This document shows, one piece after another, positions 10,585-19,827 of a stretch of 26,702 nt of DNA. Source of the DNA: Geosiphon pyriformis (lineage: Eukaryota; Glomeromycota; Glomeromycetes; Archaeosporales; Geosiphonaceae); contig JAAOMT010000571.1 in assembly GCA_016748015.1 (NCBI GenBank), forward strand, positions 1,397,822 to 1,424,523, read 5' to 3'. Each line of letters starts with the position of its first letter. Position 1 is the first letter of the stretch. The translations under genes and the position numbers were made by a program. The notes below the pieces were generated by a model, which had not been told where the DNA came from, searched no databases, and saw only the letters and a program-made list of their open reading frames with translations.

Positions 10585-11447
10585 TGTTACTCATAGAATA
10601 TAGAAAATATAGTATTATTAGTCAGTAGATATTAGCCAATCAGAGGTAGACGTAGTAAATATGGAATTTCAGAATTTCTCTCAGAGAAATTGCAGGATTC
10701 CTTGACGAGGAATTGCTGGATTTCAGAATTCCAGGATTTCTTTCATCAGGAATTGCAGGATTCCAGAAATCCCAAGATTCCTGTTGCAAAGAATTGAAAA
10801 ATTGAGGAATCTCAATTATGTATATATAGCAGTAGGATTAGAAGCTGAAAAGACAGACCTCTCAGTTTAGATTTAATCTAAGCAACATTCCAGTTCCCAA
10901 TCATCAAATAAATAATTATTCCATATCTCAACCCACTCTCTACTATCAACACTTCATGTTGACAGTAATTGATACTTAACCATGCTGGAACAATAGCTCT
11001 TGATCACGGCTATTGATGAGATACTAACGTACCAAATTGCCTTGGCTTATTTTCTCTATTTTCTTTATTTTTATTTTCTTTATTTTATTTTCTTTCTTTC
11101 TTTGATTTTGTTGTTGTATACTAATTGATTAAAAAAATTAAGCGCTGAGTTATTGAGGTCAAGGATAGCCTGGTAAAAGACCCAGAAATAAGGGTAGGAT
11201 TTTATATATTATCAGATAGCTTACCAGAAAGGCACAACTGCCAGACTAAATCTGGCCACCACACTGAGAAAAAAATTGGGAAAACTCATCTACTATTGAC
11301 CCTATTGAATCTCTGTCCATTATACAAAGAACTCCATCAAAACCTTCAAATACAACACTTACAGAACCTTATCCATGGAAGTAGCTTTTGAGCACCAAGT
11401 TATGGGTTTGTTATTTAATTCAACAGCAGAAATAATCATCTGTAACA
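10585..11447 (+). repeat. 5' LTR of element B
   Basis: It begins TGTTACTCATAG and ends ATCTGTAACA, giving perfect TGTTAC/GTAACA termini. U3 (about 10661-10816) is packed with GGAATT/AATTCC modules. A TATATATA follows at 10821-10828, an AATAAA-containing stretch at about 10905, a pyrimidine-rich tract at about 11047-11105, and the block CCTGGTAAAAGACC shared with the other two LTRs. It would drive transcription of the element. Confidence 0.95.
10821..10828 (+). promoter_or_regulatory. TATA box in 5' LTR of element B
   Basis: TATATATAG sits directly after the GGAATT-rich U3 and is conserved in all three LTR copies at the same relative place. It is the likely core promoter of the genomic RNA. 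No start site can be fixed from sequence alone. Confidence 0.6.
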
Positions 11448-11449
11448 TT

Positions 11450-11466
11450 TGGTGTTTCCTATAAGG
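11450..11466 (+). promoter_or_regulatory. Candidate primer-binding site of element B
   Basis: Two bases after the LTR the sequence is TGGTGTTTCCTATAAGG. A start with TGG (complement of tRNA CCA) close to the LTR end is what a tRNA primer site looks like. I cannot name the tRNA from memory. Position is the main support. Confidence 0.45.
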
Positions 11467-11509
11467 TATATTTCTACAGAGAACCAGCACTGACAACACC
11501 AAACCAAAA

Positions 11510-13675
11510 GTGACAGAATCAGAAAATATAGGAGCAAACCATTTAGGATTCACAAAATCCTTATTTCAATACTATTGTCAATACTTGGGATTAAACCACA
11601 ATCATATATCCACTGAATCAGCCTTCAATTTCTACATCAACGAAAAAATTTCTTTTTTATTAGAAACACCAGTGAATACTGAATCAGCAAAAGAAACTTT
11701 TTATAAGGAGTTAATTTAAAACACCAACCTGCCAACAAATCATAATTTCGCATCCATCATCACTAAGATCAACAAAGAAATTAAACACCACACTCAACAA
11801 AGATATCCAATTACATATACTAGTAAAGACAAGGGAAAACTACAAACACCAGCAATAACACCCAGAAAAATACAGCCACTTACTTGGAAAAAAAACAGAA
11901 TTGAATCCTCAAGCAACCCATCCTACCACTATACACTTGGAAGCGCCATCAACATATCATCAACAAATGTGTTCCCATTAACTGCGACATCAGTATTTAG
12001 ACAATTTCCATTTCAAAGTAGACAAAAAAAAACAGAATTATTAGGACCATATGGCAAATACTTTGAAAGATTTAATTCATGATCATCAACCCCATTAGAA
12101 CTTCGATCACCACCACCTCCACCAGATTTTGGAATCTTTGATCTGTGGGAAGCAGCAGAATCAGAAAAAGAGGAAGAAGAATCAGAGGATCAAGAATTCA
12201 CTTACCAGCACCCAATTACTGAAAACCCAGAAGTTGAAACCCCAAATTTTCAAACTCAGCAAAATCTAAATCTAGAAAATTCGGAAATCGAAACTCTGAA
12301 TCATCAAAGGCAGAACAATTCAAAACCTGAATTAATTAATCAGCAAAACTTACCTCTGATAATCGTCATCGATCAACTGCCGATTAATCTCATAGCTGAA
12401 CCTATACAACAGCCACTTCAACTACCACCTCAACAACCAGTACAACAACAACTGCTTGAACAGCCACCACAACCACCTAACTTAGATTCAATGGACTATG
12501 CACCAATTGCAAAACTTGACAATTTTACTGGCAAAGAGGATGACACTCAAGTATGGCTGAATGATGTAGAAAAGGCCATTGTAGCCAACAGATGGAATAA
12601 TGCCTGAGCAATGCAAACCATTCCTTACTTTCTCAAGGATACCACTAATTTATGGTATCAGAGCTTGATTAATAAACCACAAGATTTCAATACCTTCAAA
12701 GTGGAATTTCTAAGATACTTCAGCAACAATAACAGCATCAATTGCCTAGTCAATATATTCACCACCATGAAACAAAGAGAAACTGAAGTGGTCACCACTT
12801 ACCTGAGATGCTTCCATCAAAACCTGCGCCAAATTTAAGCAATTGATGCCAACTATTTCACAGCCCCACAGATACTCAACCAGTTTATCTGTGGCCTGCG
12901 CAGCAGCATCTTGCAACATGTACATCTATTGCATCCTGACACCCTTTAAGATGCAGTTACATGTGCCAGAGATTTTGAATCTGCTAAGTCAAAGGCTAAT
13001 CATGTCCAAACTGTTAATCTAGTAATAAATGGATCATCTGAATTGGATTCTAAATTGGAGAAGTTCAGTGAATCAATTAATAAGAGATTGGAAGAATACT
13101 TAGCTGACAATCACGCCATTTATTAGCCTCTACAATGACACAATAATCAAAAAAACTCTAATTATGCCCAAAATCAGCCATGTTCATCTTCATCAACCAA
13201 TCAACAGTGGCAACAGAAAATGCATATCTGCCACTATTGTAGTAAACAAAGACATATCCAAATTGACTGTCACCAGCGTTCAAATAACCAATAATCAGGA
13301 AACCAATATCAAAACCCCAATGGCCAGTTCCAAACTCCAAATCAGTACCCAAATCAAAACCAACCCGCTTACCTACCAGTAACGCAGTCATCAGTCTATC
13401 AATCTCTGGTGTATCAAGCTCCAATCTATCAACCACAGCCACAAGTAATTTATCAACAACCACAGCCACAAATAATCTATCAACCCCAATAAATCCAAAC
13501 ACCACCCCAAAGCTTACCAGCCAACAGAACCCAAAGACCGAGAATGACTCAACAGAGCTGGAGATTGGCGATGGTAGTTCATCAACTGATTTCCAGTTTT
13601 TTACAGCAACCATCTGAATTACACCAGAGGAATTCGGGTGCCAGTCAACCCCAGAACCCAAATTCTCAGAACTAA
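11510..13675 (+). pseudogene. Element B Gag-like region
   Basis: A single frame from ATG 11510 (MTESEN) can be followed to TAA 13673-13675, broken by stops at 11717-11719, near 12080, at 12604-12606, at 12836-12838 and later. Order of parts: an N-terminal helical-looking stretch (FTKSLFQYYCQYLG), a Pro/Gln/Glu-rich low-complexity region (about 12100-12490), a capsid-like segment with FTGKEDDTQVWLNDVEKA, IPYFLKD, WYQSL and FLRYFSNNNSIN (retrotransposon Gag pattern), the zinc knuckle at 13229-13270, and a Gln/Pro/Tyr-rich tail with a repeated YQPQPQ unit. Gag forms the virus-like particle. Most stops are TAA or TGA where Gln or Arg would fit. It stays in frame with the protease downstream. Confidence 0.8.
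13229..13270 (+). other. Zinc knuckle of element B Gag
   Basis: CHYCSKQRHIQIDC has the CX2CX4HX4C spacing of retroelement nucleocapsid knuckles. The two glycines usual in such motifs are Ser and Arg here. All four zinc ligands are kept. It would bind the element RNA. Confidence 0.75.
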
Positions 13676-14215
13676 TTAAGTTTCCTGGTCACACCAGAAG
13701 ACGCCTCAACCAATAACTCAGCATTCATCCAAAAACAACTACTTACCAGTAATATCTCACCTGTTACCATTACCGAAGACGAGTCTTTGGCTGCTATATT
13801 CCCATTCAAATTTGAGGAAACAATTGCAATGCCATTATTTAGTAGAGCTGTTCTTGAAGCCAAACCAATTACTGTGATGTACACTGATGCCAAAGTCGAG
13901 GGACAATCCATCAAATTGATCCTTGACAGTGGTTCAGCAGACAACATCATCACATGACAACTCATAGATCAATTAGATCACCGAGTTGATCAAGCTGCCA
14001 ACGCCAAAATCATCACAGCCGATAGAGCAACCAAAACTTCAATCGGCAAAATCGACAACTTCCCTTTCGAAGTCAATGGCATAGTGACTCCCATTAAAGT
14101 TCTAGTGATGGAAGCCACTCAATACCAAGCTCTTGTTGGTAATGACTGGCTATTCAAAGTCAACATAATGTTAGACTGGAACACCCAGGAACTCCAGCTA
14201 ACATATCAAGGCTAA
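13676..14215 (+). pseudogene. Element B retropepsin-like protease, with one internal stop
   Basis: In frame with Gag. The aspartic protease active site is LILDSGSADNIIT, with DSG at 13925-13933, preceded by a beta-strand pattern (YTDAKVEGQSIK) and followed by ITADRATKTSIGKI (flap region), FEVNGIVTPIKVLVM and ALVGNDWLFKVNIMLDW, the usual hydrophobic-G-N-D end of gypsy proteases. It would cut the polyprotein. TGA at 13954-13956 follows NIIT (Arg CGA to TGA fits), and TAA at 14213-14215 closes the stretch (Gln would fit). This segment is visibly richer in CpG than the rest of B. Confidence 0.85.
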
Positions 14216-14574
14216 CACATATGTGTACCGGCCACGTGTGGCTATTTCAAAACTCCTCCAAAAGAGAAACTATTGATTGAACTGGAGGAGAAGAAAGAGA
14301 AACCTATCTGGGAAGCTTATCAAGTTTCTTGGGCTAACACTGACCACAACAAATTACCACTAATACTCTCATGAAACAACAACCCTAAGGGAAAGCAAAA
14401 AGAGGAACTGATTTGGGAAACAGATGATTTGACCTGGACCGACAACGAACAGAAAAAACCATCGAGTTGGGAGTGGAAAGAAGAAAAGGGAAAAGGAAAA
14501 GAGAGGAAAGAAAAAAACACTCAAGCCAACAACACTTATATCCCATATCAATCTATCGCTGACCCAAACTGATA
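14216..14574 (+). pseudogene. Element B linker after protease (acidic and Lys/Glu-rich)
   Basis: Between protease and the Cys-rich region the frame shows charged low-complexity sequence with Trp repeats (WEAYQVSW, WETDDLTWTD, SSWEWKEE) and a run of Lys/Glu. A frameshift must occur here, because the protease frame and the downstream Cys-rich frame differ. No domain is recognised. Confidence 0.5.
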
Positions 14575-15435
14575 TGCATTAATTGTAGCAAAAAATTGTC
14601 ATCAATGAGCATATGCTGTGGCAACAATGAAGAATATCAGACAGCAACCAAGTTCTATTGCTGTGCATGCTGTGTCAAATGTTTTGAAAGACCAAAACGA
14701 GTGGAAAAATAGGATAATACACTATGTATAGCCTGTGGAGAAACTCTCCTTAACGAAGGAATGTGGAATGACATTCCAGGGAGAAGAGGAACGTGTGACA
14801 TGTTCTGCCAATACACGATCCTCATCAATGACTGGGTCAAGAAAGGAACACCCATAGAAGCCACCTGGAGAAGAGCTGTACAGTGATTGAACAGTTGTCT
14901 ACACGATGACGATGAATTATGGCAAATGACAATTGCCAAAATTGAAGGCGCATCACCAGAAAAAATCAGGACAATTAAAAACAATCCACTAAAACCCATT
15001 GAGCTTGACTGGGATGCAGAGCCAGTCATAAATTTTCTAGAACCAGAAGAGTTCCATGAACACTACCAAAACTTGGCACCCACTAGAGAAGAGCAAGAAC
15101 AATGGCTAGCACAGTTAAATACAAGACTGTGTTGCCATTGTTTAATTCTCAGTGACTTTGAATATTGTGACAATTGTAACTTTATTTACAATCCACCACC
15201 ATGCATGATCTACACGATTCCTGAAGAAGAAAAACCAATCAGCAGCTGTGCATCGGAATCAGAATTGCTGATTAATCACAATCCAGACTTCAACGATGAC
15301 AACGAAAATAGTTCCAGCTCCATTCAAAATGGCAATGACAACAAAGACGATTCAAACTCTGATTCAAACTCTGATTTAAACTATGAACAATACATTGCAC
15401 TACCAGATCTCTCCAAGGAACAAGAGTTAAAATAG
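14575..15435 (+). pseudogene. Element B Cys-rich region and acidic tail before dUTPase, unknown function
   Basis: Reading from TGC 14575 gives CINC, SICC, a cluster CCACCVKC, then CIACGETL, TCDMFC, and after a stop-free stretch from 14887 a further pair CCHC...CDNC near 15132-15180. These CxxC-type pairs suggest one or more zinc ribbons or a treble-clef-like unit, but I recognise no known family. Stops at about 14709 and 14886 break the first half. The second half (14887-15435) is open and ends in an Asn/Asp/Ser-rich acidic run. It ends at TAG 15433-15435, where element A has Trp. In the polyprotein it sits between protease and dUTPase. Function unknown. Confidence 0.65.
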
Positions 15436-15459
15436 TATAGTGACAATGGAGAAGGTATT

Positions 15460-16482
15460 ATGCCAGAACGCGTGCACGATACTGATGCAGGATTTGATCT
15501 GAGATATCCAGGAACAGAAGCCATTAAATTGAAACCACATATGTGCACCTGCATTAATTTAAAAATAGCACTGGAAATTCCAGCAACAACAATGGTTCAA
15601 TTAGCATCTAGAAGTAGTCTAGTAAAAAGAAGAATTAATATAAGAGGAGGAATAATTGACATGGGATATGTAAGAAATATCATCACTATGTTACAAAATG
15701 ACTCAGAAAAGACCTATATAATAGAGCTCAATGAAAAAATAGCACAGGCAATATTCCTGCCTTTGGTTAGAGTAGCTCAGTTAATATCAGTGGAAAAAAG
15801 GGAGGAATTAGAAATAACAGCAAGAGAAATACAGAGATTTGGATCAACAGGTAAAATAGATGTACCAGTTAATATGGCGGAGGAAGAAATTGTTGGTCAA
15901 GGAGAAATTATCTCAACTGGTCAAGCTATTTCCATTTCACCATATAACCAGTACATGCTAGCAATAGAAAGGAAGGAAAAAGACCAAGCACAAATTTTTG
16001 AAGCAGAAGCCAGTCTTTGTAAATCAGGAGAAGTTAGACTCATCAATCTCTACATACTAGCCAAAGATTATAGCTGCATAAAAATTCTCATCTACAACAA
16101 CACTGGCAATGTCATCAACATACCAGAAGGAACCACCATCAGATATTTAACCACAGAAATAAAAGACCAACCACCAAATTCCATTCCAGACTTTCCACAA
16201 CTTTGTAAATATGTCGACATCACATCACAAACAATCTATGGACGAGACAAATATTATTTACTTCAACCAGAACAATTGGAACAAATGAACATAGAAAACT
16301 TAGATTCACTCCAATGTATGCAGCTTAAGATGTTGCTCAACAATTTCAAAAACATTTTTGCCAGTGAAAATGAGTTTGGCCAAACTGACATCATCCAGCA
16401 TCAGATCAAGACTGGAGATACAATGCCAATTAAACAAAGAGCATATAGAGTGCCACCAGCCAGCCACAAGATTATTTGTTAA
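15460..16482 (+). CDS. Element B dUTPase, spacer and start of RT (open segment of pol)
   Basis: This is a 340-codon open stretch of the polyprotein. The ATG is convenient, not proven: the frame continues upstream through a TAG at 15433. dUTPase would hydrolyse dUTP and limit uracil in the cDNA. All five motifs are visible: HDTDAGFDL (residues 6-14), LASRSSL (48-54), GGIIDMGYV (63-71, catalytic Asp 67 and Tyr 70), LNEKIAQAIF (90-99) and EIQRFGSTG (123-131). Oddities are Arg after motif 3 (YVRN) and Glu/Arg in motif 5, where family sequences I remember have Gly. Residues about 135-285 form a beta-rich spacer (IYNNTGNVINIPEGT). From about 300 the RT N-terminus begins (FASENEFGQTDIIQH, PIKQRAYRVPP). 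TAA at 16480-16482 replaces a likely Gln. Confidence 0.85.
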   Translation: MPERVHDTDAGFDLRYPGTEAIKLKPHMCTCINLKIALEIPATTMVQLASRSSLVKRRINIRGGIIDMGYVRNIITMLQNDSEKTYIIELNEKIAQAIFLPLVRVAQLISVEKREELEITAREIQRFGSTGKIDVPVNMAEEEIVGQGEIISTGQAISISPYNQYMLAIERKEKDQAQIFEAEASLCKSGEVRLINLYILAKDYSCIKILIYNNTGNVINIPEGTTIRYLTTEIKDQPPNSIPDFPQLCKYVDITSQTIYGRDKYYLLQPEQLEQMNIENLDSLQCMQLKMLLNNFKNIFASENEFGQTDIIQHQIKTGDTMPIKQRAYRVPPASHKIIC

Positions 16483-17680
16483 GAAATAAACCAAATGCTT
16501 AACAATGGGCTAATTCAGCCATCAATAAGTCCATGGTTATCACCAGTGGTACTTGTTTATAAGAAAAATGGAAAGATCTGATTTTGTGTAAACTACAGGA
16601 AACTCAATGGTGTAACTTGTAAAGACAGCTATCCAACTCCATGGATACAGGAATTATTCGATGATTTTGGCAGGAACAAGTGGTTTTCAACATTAGACTT
16701 AAACAGTAGTTACTGGCAAGTGGCCATGGATCCAGCTAACAAAGAAAAGATGGCATTCACCACGAGAGAAAGGAATTTTGAATTTGAAGTAATGCCATTT
16801 GGTTTAACCAATGCACCAGCCACTTTCCAACGGCTAATGGAAATTGTTTATACTGGCTTATTGTGAAAATCAGTAGTTGTATACTTGGACAACACCAATG
16901 TATTTTCAAAAACATTTGATGATCATCTTCATCATTTTCAACAAGTGTTTGAAAGACTAAGAAGAGCAGGACTAAAGTTAAATACAACAAAGTGCTTTTT
17001 TGGCAAGACAGAACTAAAATTCTTGGGACACATAGTCAGCAAAGACAGCATCAAAACAGATCCAGAGAAAATAGAGATAGTAAAGAACTTTCCAGTGCTA
17101 ATCAATATGACAGAACTGAAATCATTCTTGGGATTTGCCAGCTACTATCAACATTTTATCAAGAACTTTTCCAAGATAGCACAGCCACTCAACCAACTGC
17201 AAACCAAGAATACCAAATATGAATGGGCAGAAAGTCAATAAAAAGCTTTTGACATTTTGAAAAGAAAGCTTATTCAAGCTCCAGTACTGATTTATCCAGA
17301 TTACAGCAAACCATTCATCATCACCATCAATGCATCTGGCCAAGCATTGGAAGCAGTATTATCTCAGAGAAGACCAGACAGCAGAGAATATTCAGTAGTA
17401 TATGCCAGCAGAGGTTTAACACCAGCCAAAAAGAACTATGGAACACCAGAACAAGAACACTTAGCAATATACTGGTTAGTCATGAAATGAAAAAAATACT
17501 TGAGCCAGAAGTTTGAAGTATACACAGATCACAAGGGATTAATATCACTCCAAAAACAAGAATTTGAAGATAAAAGACAGTCAAGATGGAAAATGGCACT
17601 CGCACCATACAATTATACTATACATTACAAAAAAGGAAAAGATAATAGAAATGCTAACAGTTTGTTGTAAATGAGACAAA
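16483..17680 (+). pseudogene. Element B reverse transcriptase and RNase H, broken
   Basis: Continues the frame of the dUTPase segment. RT landmarks: SPVVLVYKKNGKI, FCVNYRKLNG, WFSTLDLNSSYWQVAM (motif A, Asp kept), FEFEVMPFGLTNAPATFQRLM, and VVVYLDN, where the YxDD box has AAC (Asn, 16891-16893) as its second Asp. Then FGKTELKFLGHIVS, ELKSFLGFASYYQHFIKNF and the RNase H: FIITINASGQALEAVL (first Asp lost, AAT at 17329-17331), VYASRGLTPAKKNY and VYTDHKGL. Stops at 16579-16581 (TGA, Arg site), 16864-16866 (TGA, Trp site), 17239-17241 (TAA, Gln site) and near 17488 (TGA, Trp site) are all explained by single transitions. Ends NSLL-TAA near 17670. Not functional. Confidence 0.9.
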
Positions 17681-17689
17681 TCTAAGAAC

Positions 17690-19214
17690 ATTTTAACACA
17701 AAAATATAACAAAACCAGAACAATACCAACGAAAAATATAACAAAATATGAACATACAAAAATATTAACAACTTTAACATTATATAAACACTCAACAGTT
17801 CAAGGAAAATTTATCTCAAATAGAACAAAAGAGTATTAAACAACAATCAAAATATTTTATTACTCACCAAAATATACTTTATCGGAAAAATAGAAAAGAT
17901 CCAAATCAACCAATCAGAGTAATAACAAAGCCAAAAAAAGAGACAATATTATTCAACATCCACTCAAATCCAACAGCAGAACATTTTCATAAAGAAGCAA
18001 TCATAGAAAAAACCAGAAAAAAATACTATTGGCCATCAATGTATCCAGACATCATCTAATATGTTCAAAATTGTGATGTTTGTCAGTGAAGAGGAGGTAC
18101 AAAACTCAGTGAACCGTTAAGATCAATCAAAGTAGGACAACCATTTGACTGTATTGGAATTGATCTAGTTGGACTATTAACAATCACCAGCAGAGGAAAC
18201 AGGTACATAGCAGTAGCCATGGACTATCTTACTAAATGGCCAGAGACGAAAGCAATTCAAAGAGTAAATGCAGAATCTATTGCCGAATTCATTTATTAGG
18301 ATCTGATCTGTTGACATGGATGTCCAAAAGAATTATTATCAGACCAAGGAACTTATTTTGTAAACAAAACATTAACAGAATTGAGCCAAAAATTCAGAAT
18401 TAAGAGACCACTATCATTATCATATTATCTACAAACCAATAGATTAGTTGAAAGATTCAAACAGAACATTGTGTAAAGCAATAGCTAAATTCAGCCAAGA
18501 AAACCAGAATGATTGGGATTTGTTGATACCATCAGTACTATTTGCTTATCGGACAATGAAACAAGATACTACACAAGCAACACCATTTGAATTAGTATAT
18601 GGTAAAGCAGCAATACTACCAGTGGAAATAGAAGTCAGCACATATCCAACCAAACCAATAACAAAAGAGAATTTCAAAAATACATTGTTGAGAAGAACAT
18701 ATAACTTAATAGAAACATTAGAAAACAAATGACGAAGAACAGCTGATAACATACAAAAGTCACAAGAGAAACAAAAAGAAAGACATGATAACCAACTACC
18801 AGATAAACCAGTTGAATTCAGGATTAGAAACAAAGTACTCTTACATCATACCAAAGTGGAAAAACAATGGAGTGGAAAATTTGACCCCAAATGAGACGGA
18901 CCATTTTACATAGAAGAAATTCTAGAAAATGGAGCTTACAAATTAAGATTGAATAACAAAATTTTGACCAAAACAGCACATAGAGATCGACTGAAACCAT
19001 ACCACCATATAGTATCATCATCCACCAGTAATATTCCACAATTAGGAGTACAGAGAATACTAGTCCAACCAGATGAGATTTCACAAGATCTAGAACCAAT
19101 CATTATTATTGACAACAACACGTCTAATTGATTGACAAAAGAATATATAAGAACATGGTCAACACAACAGAAGATATCAGAAAAATGGAAATTATGGACA
19201 ATATCCATTCACTA
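17690..19214 (+). pseudogene. Element B integrase with GPY/F module, broken
   Basis: Zinc-binding part: IHSNPTAEHFHKEA, KKYYWPSMYPDI and CDVC (H...H...CxxC kept). Catalytic core: GIDLVG with Asp at 18162-18164, LLSDQGTYF with Asp at 18342-18344, and LVERF with Glu at 18450-18452. The last two are 35 residues apart, so DDx35E is complete. Stops include TAA 18057-18059, near 18089, 18298 and 18312. An extra base near 18460 shifts the frame into the open stretch 18448-18732 (LFAYRTMKQDTTQATPFELVYGK). Downstream, WSGKFDPK-DGPFYIEEILENGAYKLRL is a GPY/F module near 18860-18950. No chromodomain is seen. The frame ends at a TAG near 19212, overlapping the 3' ORF by about 60 bp. Confidence 0.9.
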
Positions 19215-19814
19215 GCCCAACAAATTTTTCAATTAATCCAACACCAGGAGATGGAAATTACCATCAATTAACAAACCATTTGTTACAAAAATACAGTAAA
19301 AATACCACCAAACAAAGCACAAAAAAGACTTGAAAACGTGGTTGACAAGATTATAACCAAGATAAAATTGGCCATAAAAGAACAACAAATAGTCGGATTA
19401 CACTAAGAACTTACCAGAAAAACTTGGACTTGGTGGATACAACAATTTCCAAAAAACTATTGTTATTTTTACTTGGGACAACACATAAATATTCAGAACT
19501 TGTACACCGACAAAACAAAATGGTTATTTGATACCACCATACTGGGACAACTAGAACAATTTGTGGGAAAGAACAATCTAACTACACAAGCTTGAGCCAT
19601 TTACAGGATATATATGAGATTTCAAGACTGACCAGAAATCTTACTCAACACAACAATGGATACAGTTACGAGTAATCAATTGGGAAAAATGACCAATGCC
19701 CAATTTGAAAAACTACAAAATAAAATAACACAAGTAATACTCGAAAAAGAAGTTCAAGAAATAATTCAAGAAGGAAAATTAAAAGAATTAGATTTCAACA
19801 GAGCTCAATATTAA
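19155..19814 (+). pseudogene. Element B 3' ORF: conserved, unidentified protein between integrase and PPT
   Basis: Starts at ATG 19155 (MVNTTED); a second Met at 19185 aligns with element A's MEITDN. The 219-codon frame ends RAQY-TAA at 19812-19814, one base into the PPT. It is interrupted by four stops (about 19267, 19404, 19594 and 19630), each where Gln or Arg would fit. Features: MDNIHSLAQQIFQLIQHQEME (amphipathic helix-like), RLENVVDKIITKI, TWTWWIQQFPKNYCYFYLGQH, NLYTDKTKWLFDTTILGQLEQF and a Glu/Lys-rich C-terminus. There is no signal peptide or membrane span, so it is not env-like. It overlaps the pol end by about 60 bp in another frame, and the same overlap exists in A. Function unknown. 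Conservation of sequence, overlap and terminus in two copies shows that it belongs to the element. Confidence 0.75.
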
Positions 19815-19824
19815 AAGAAGGGGA
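19813..19824 (+). promoter_or_regulatory. Polypurine tract of element B
   Basis: AAAAGAAGGGGA lies three bases before the right LTR and overlaps the stop codon of the 3' ORF. It is the expected primer for plus-strand synthesis. Element A has a near-identical tract in the same place. Confidence 0.85.
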
Positions 19825-19827
19825 TAA

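Noticed and set aside
10280-10594. ATG at 10594 as a real start of a free-standing dUTPase gene
   Set aside because: The first codons lie in element B's LTR. Element B shows that the dUTPase is an internal part of a polyprotein.
11359-11553. Minus-strand ORFs sharing NNKP(I/V)TWCSKATS at 11359-11553, 20555-20812 and, on plus, 5128-5316
   Set aside because: The shared peptide is encoded by the ends of the three LTR copies, not by a protein family. It was useful for finding the LTRs.
13158-13661. 167-codon minus-strand ORF with Val/Gly-rich sequence
   Set aside because: Antisense to the Gln/Pro-rich Gag tail of element B. The repeats come from that low-complexity region.
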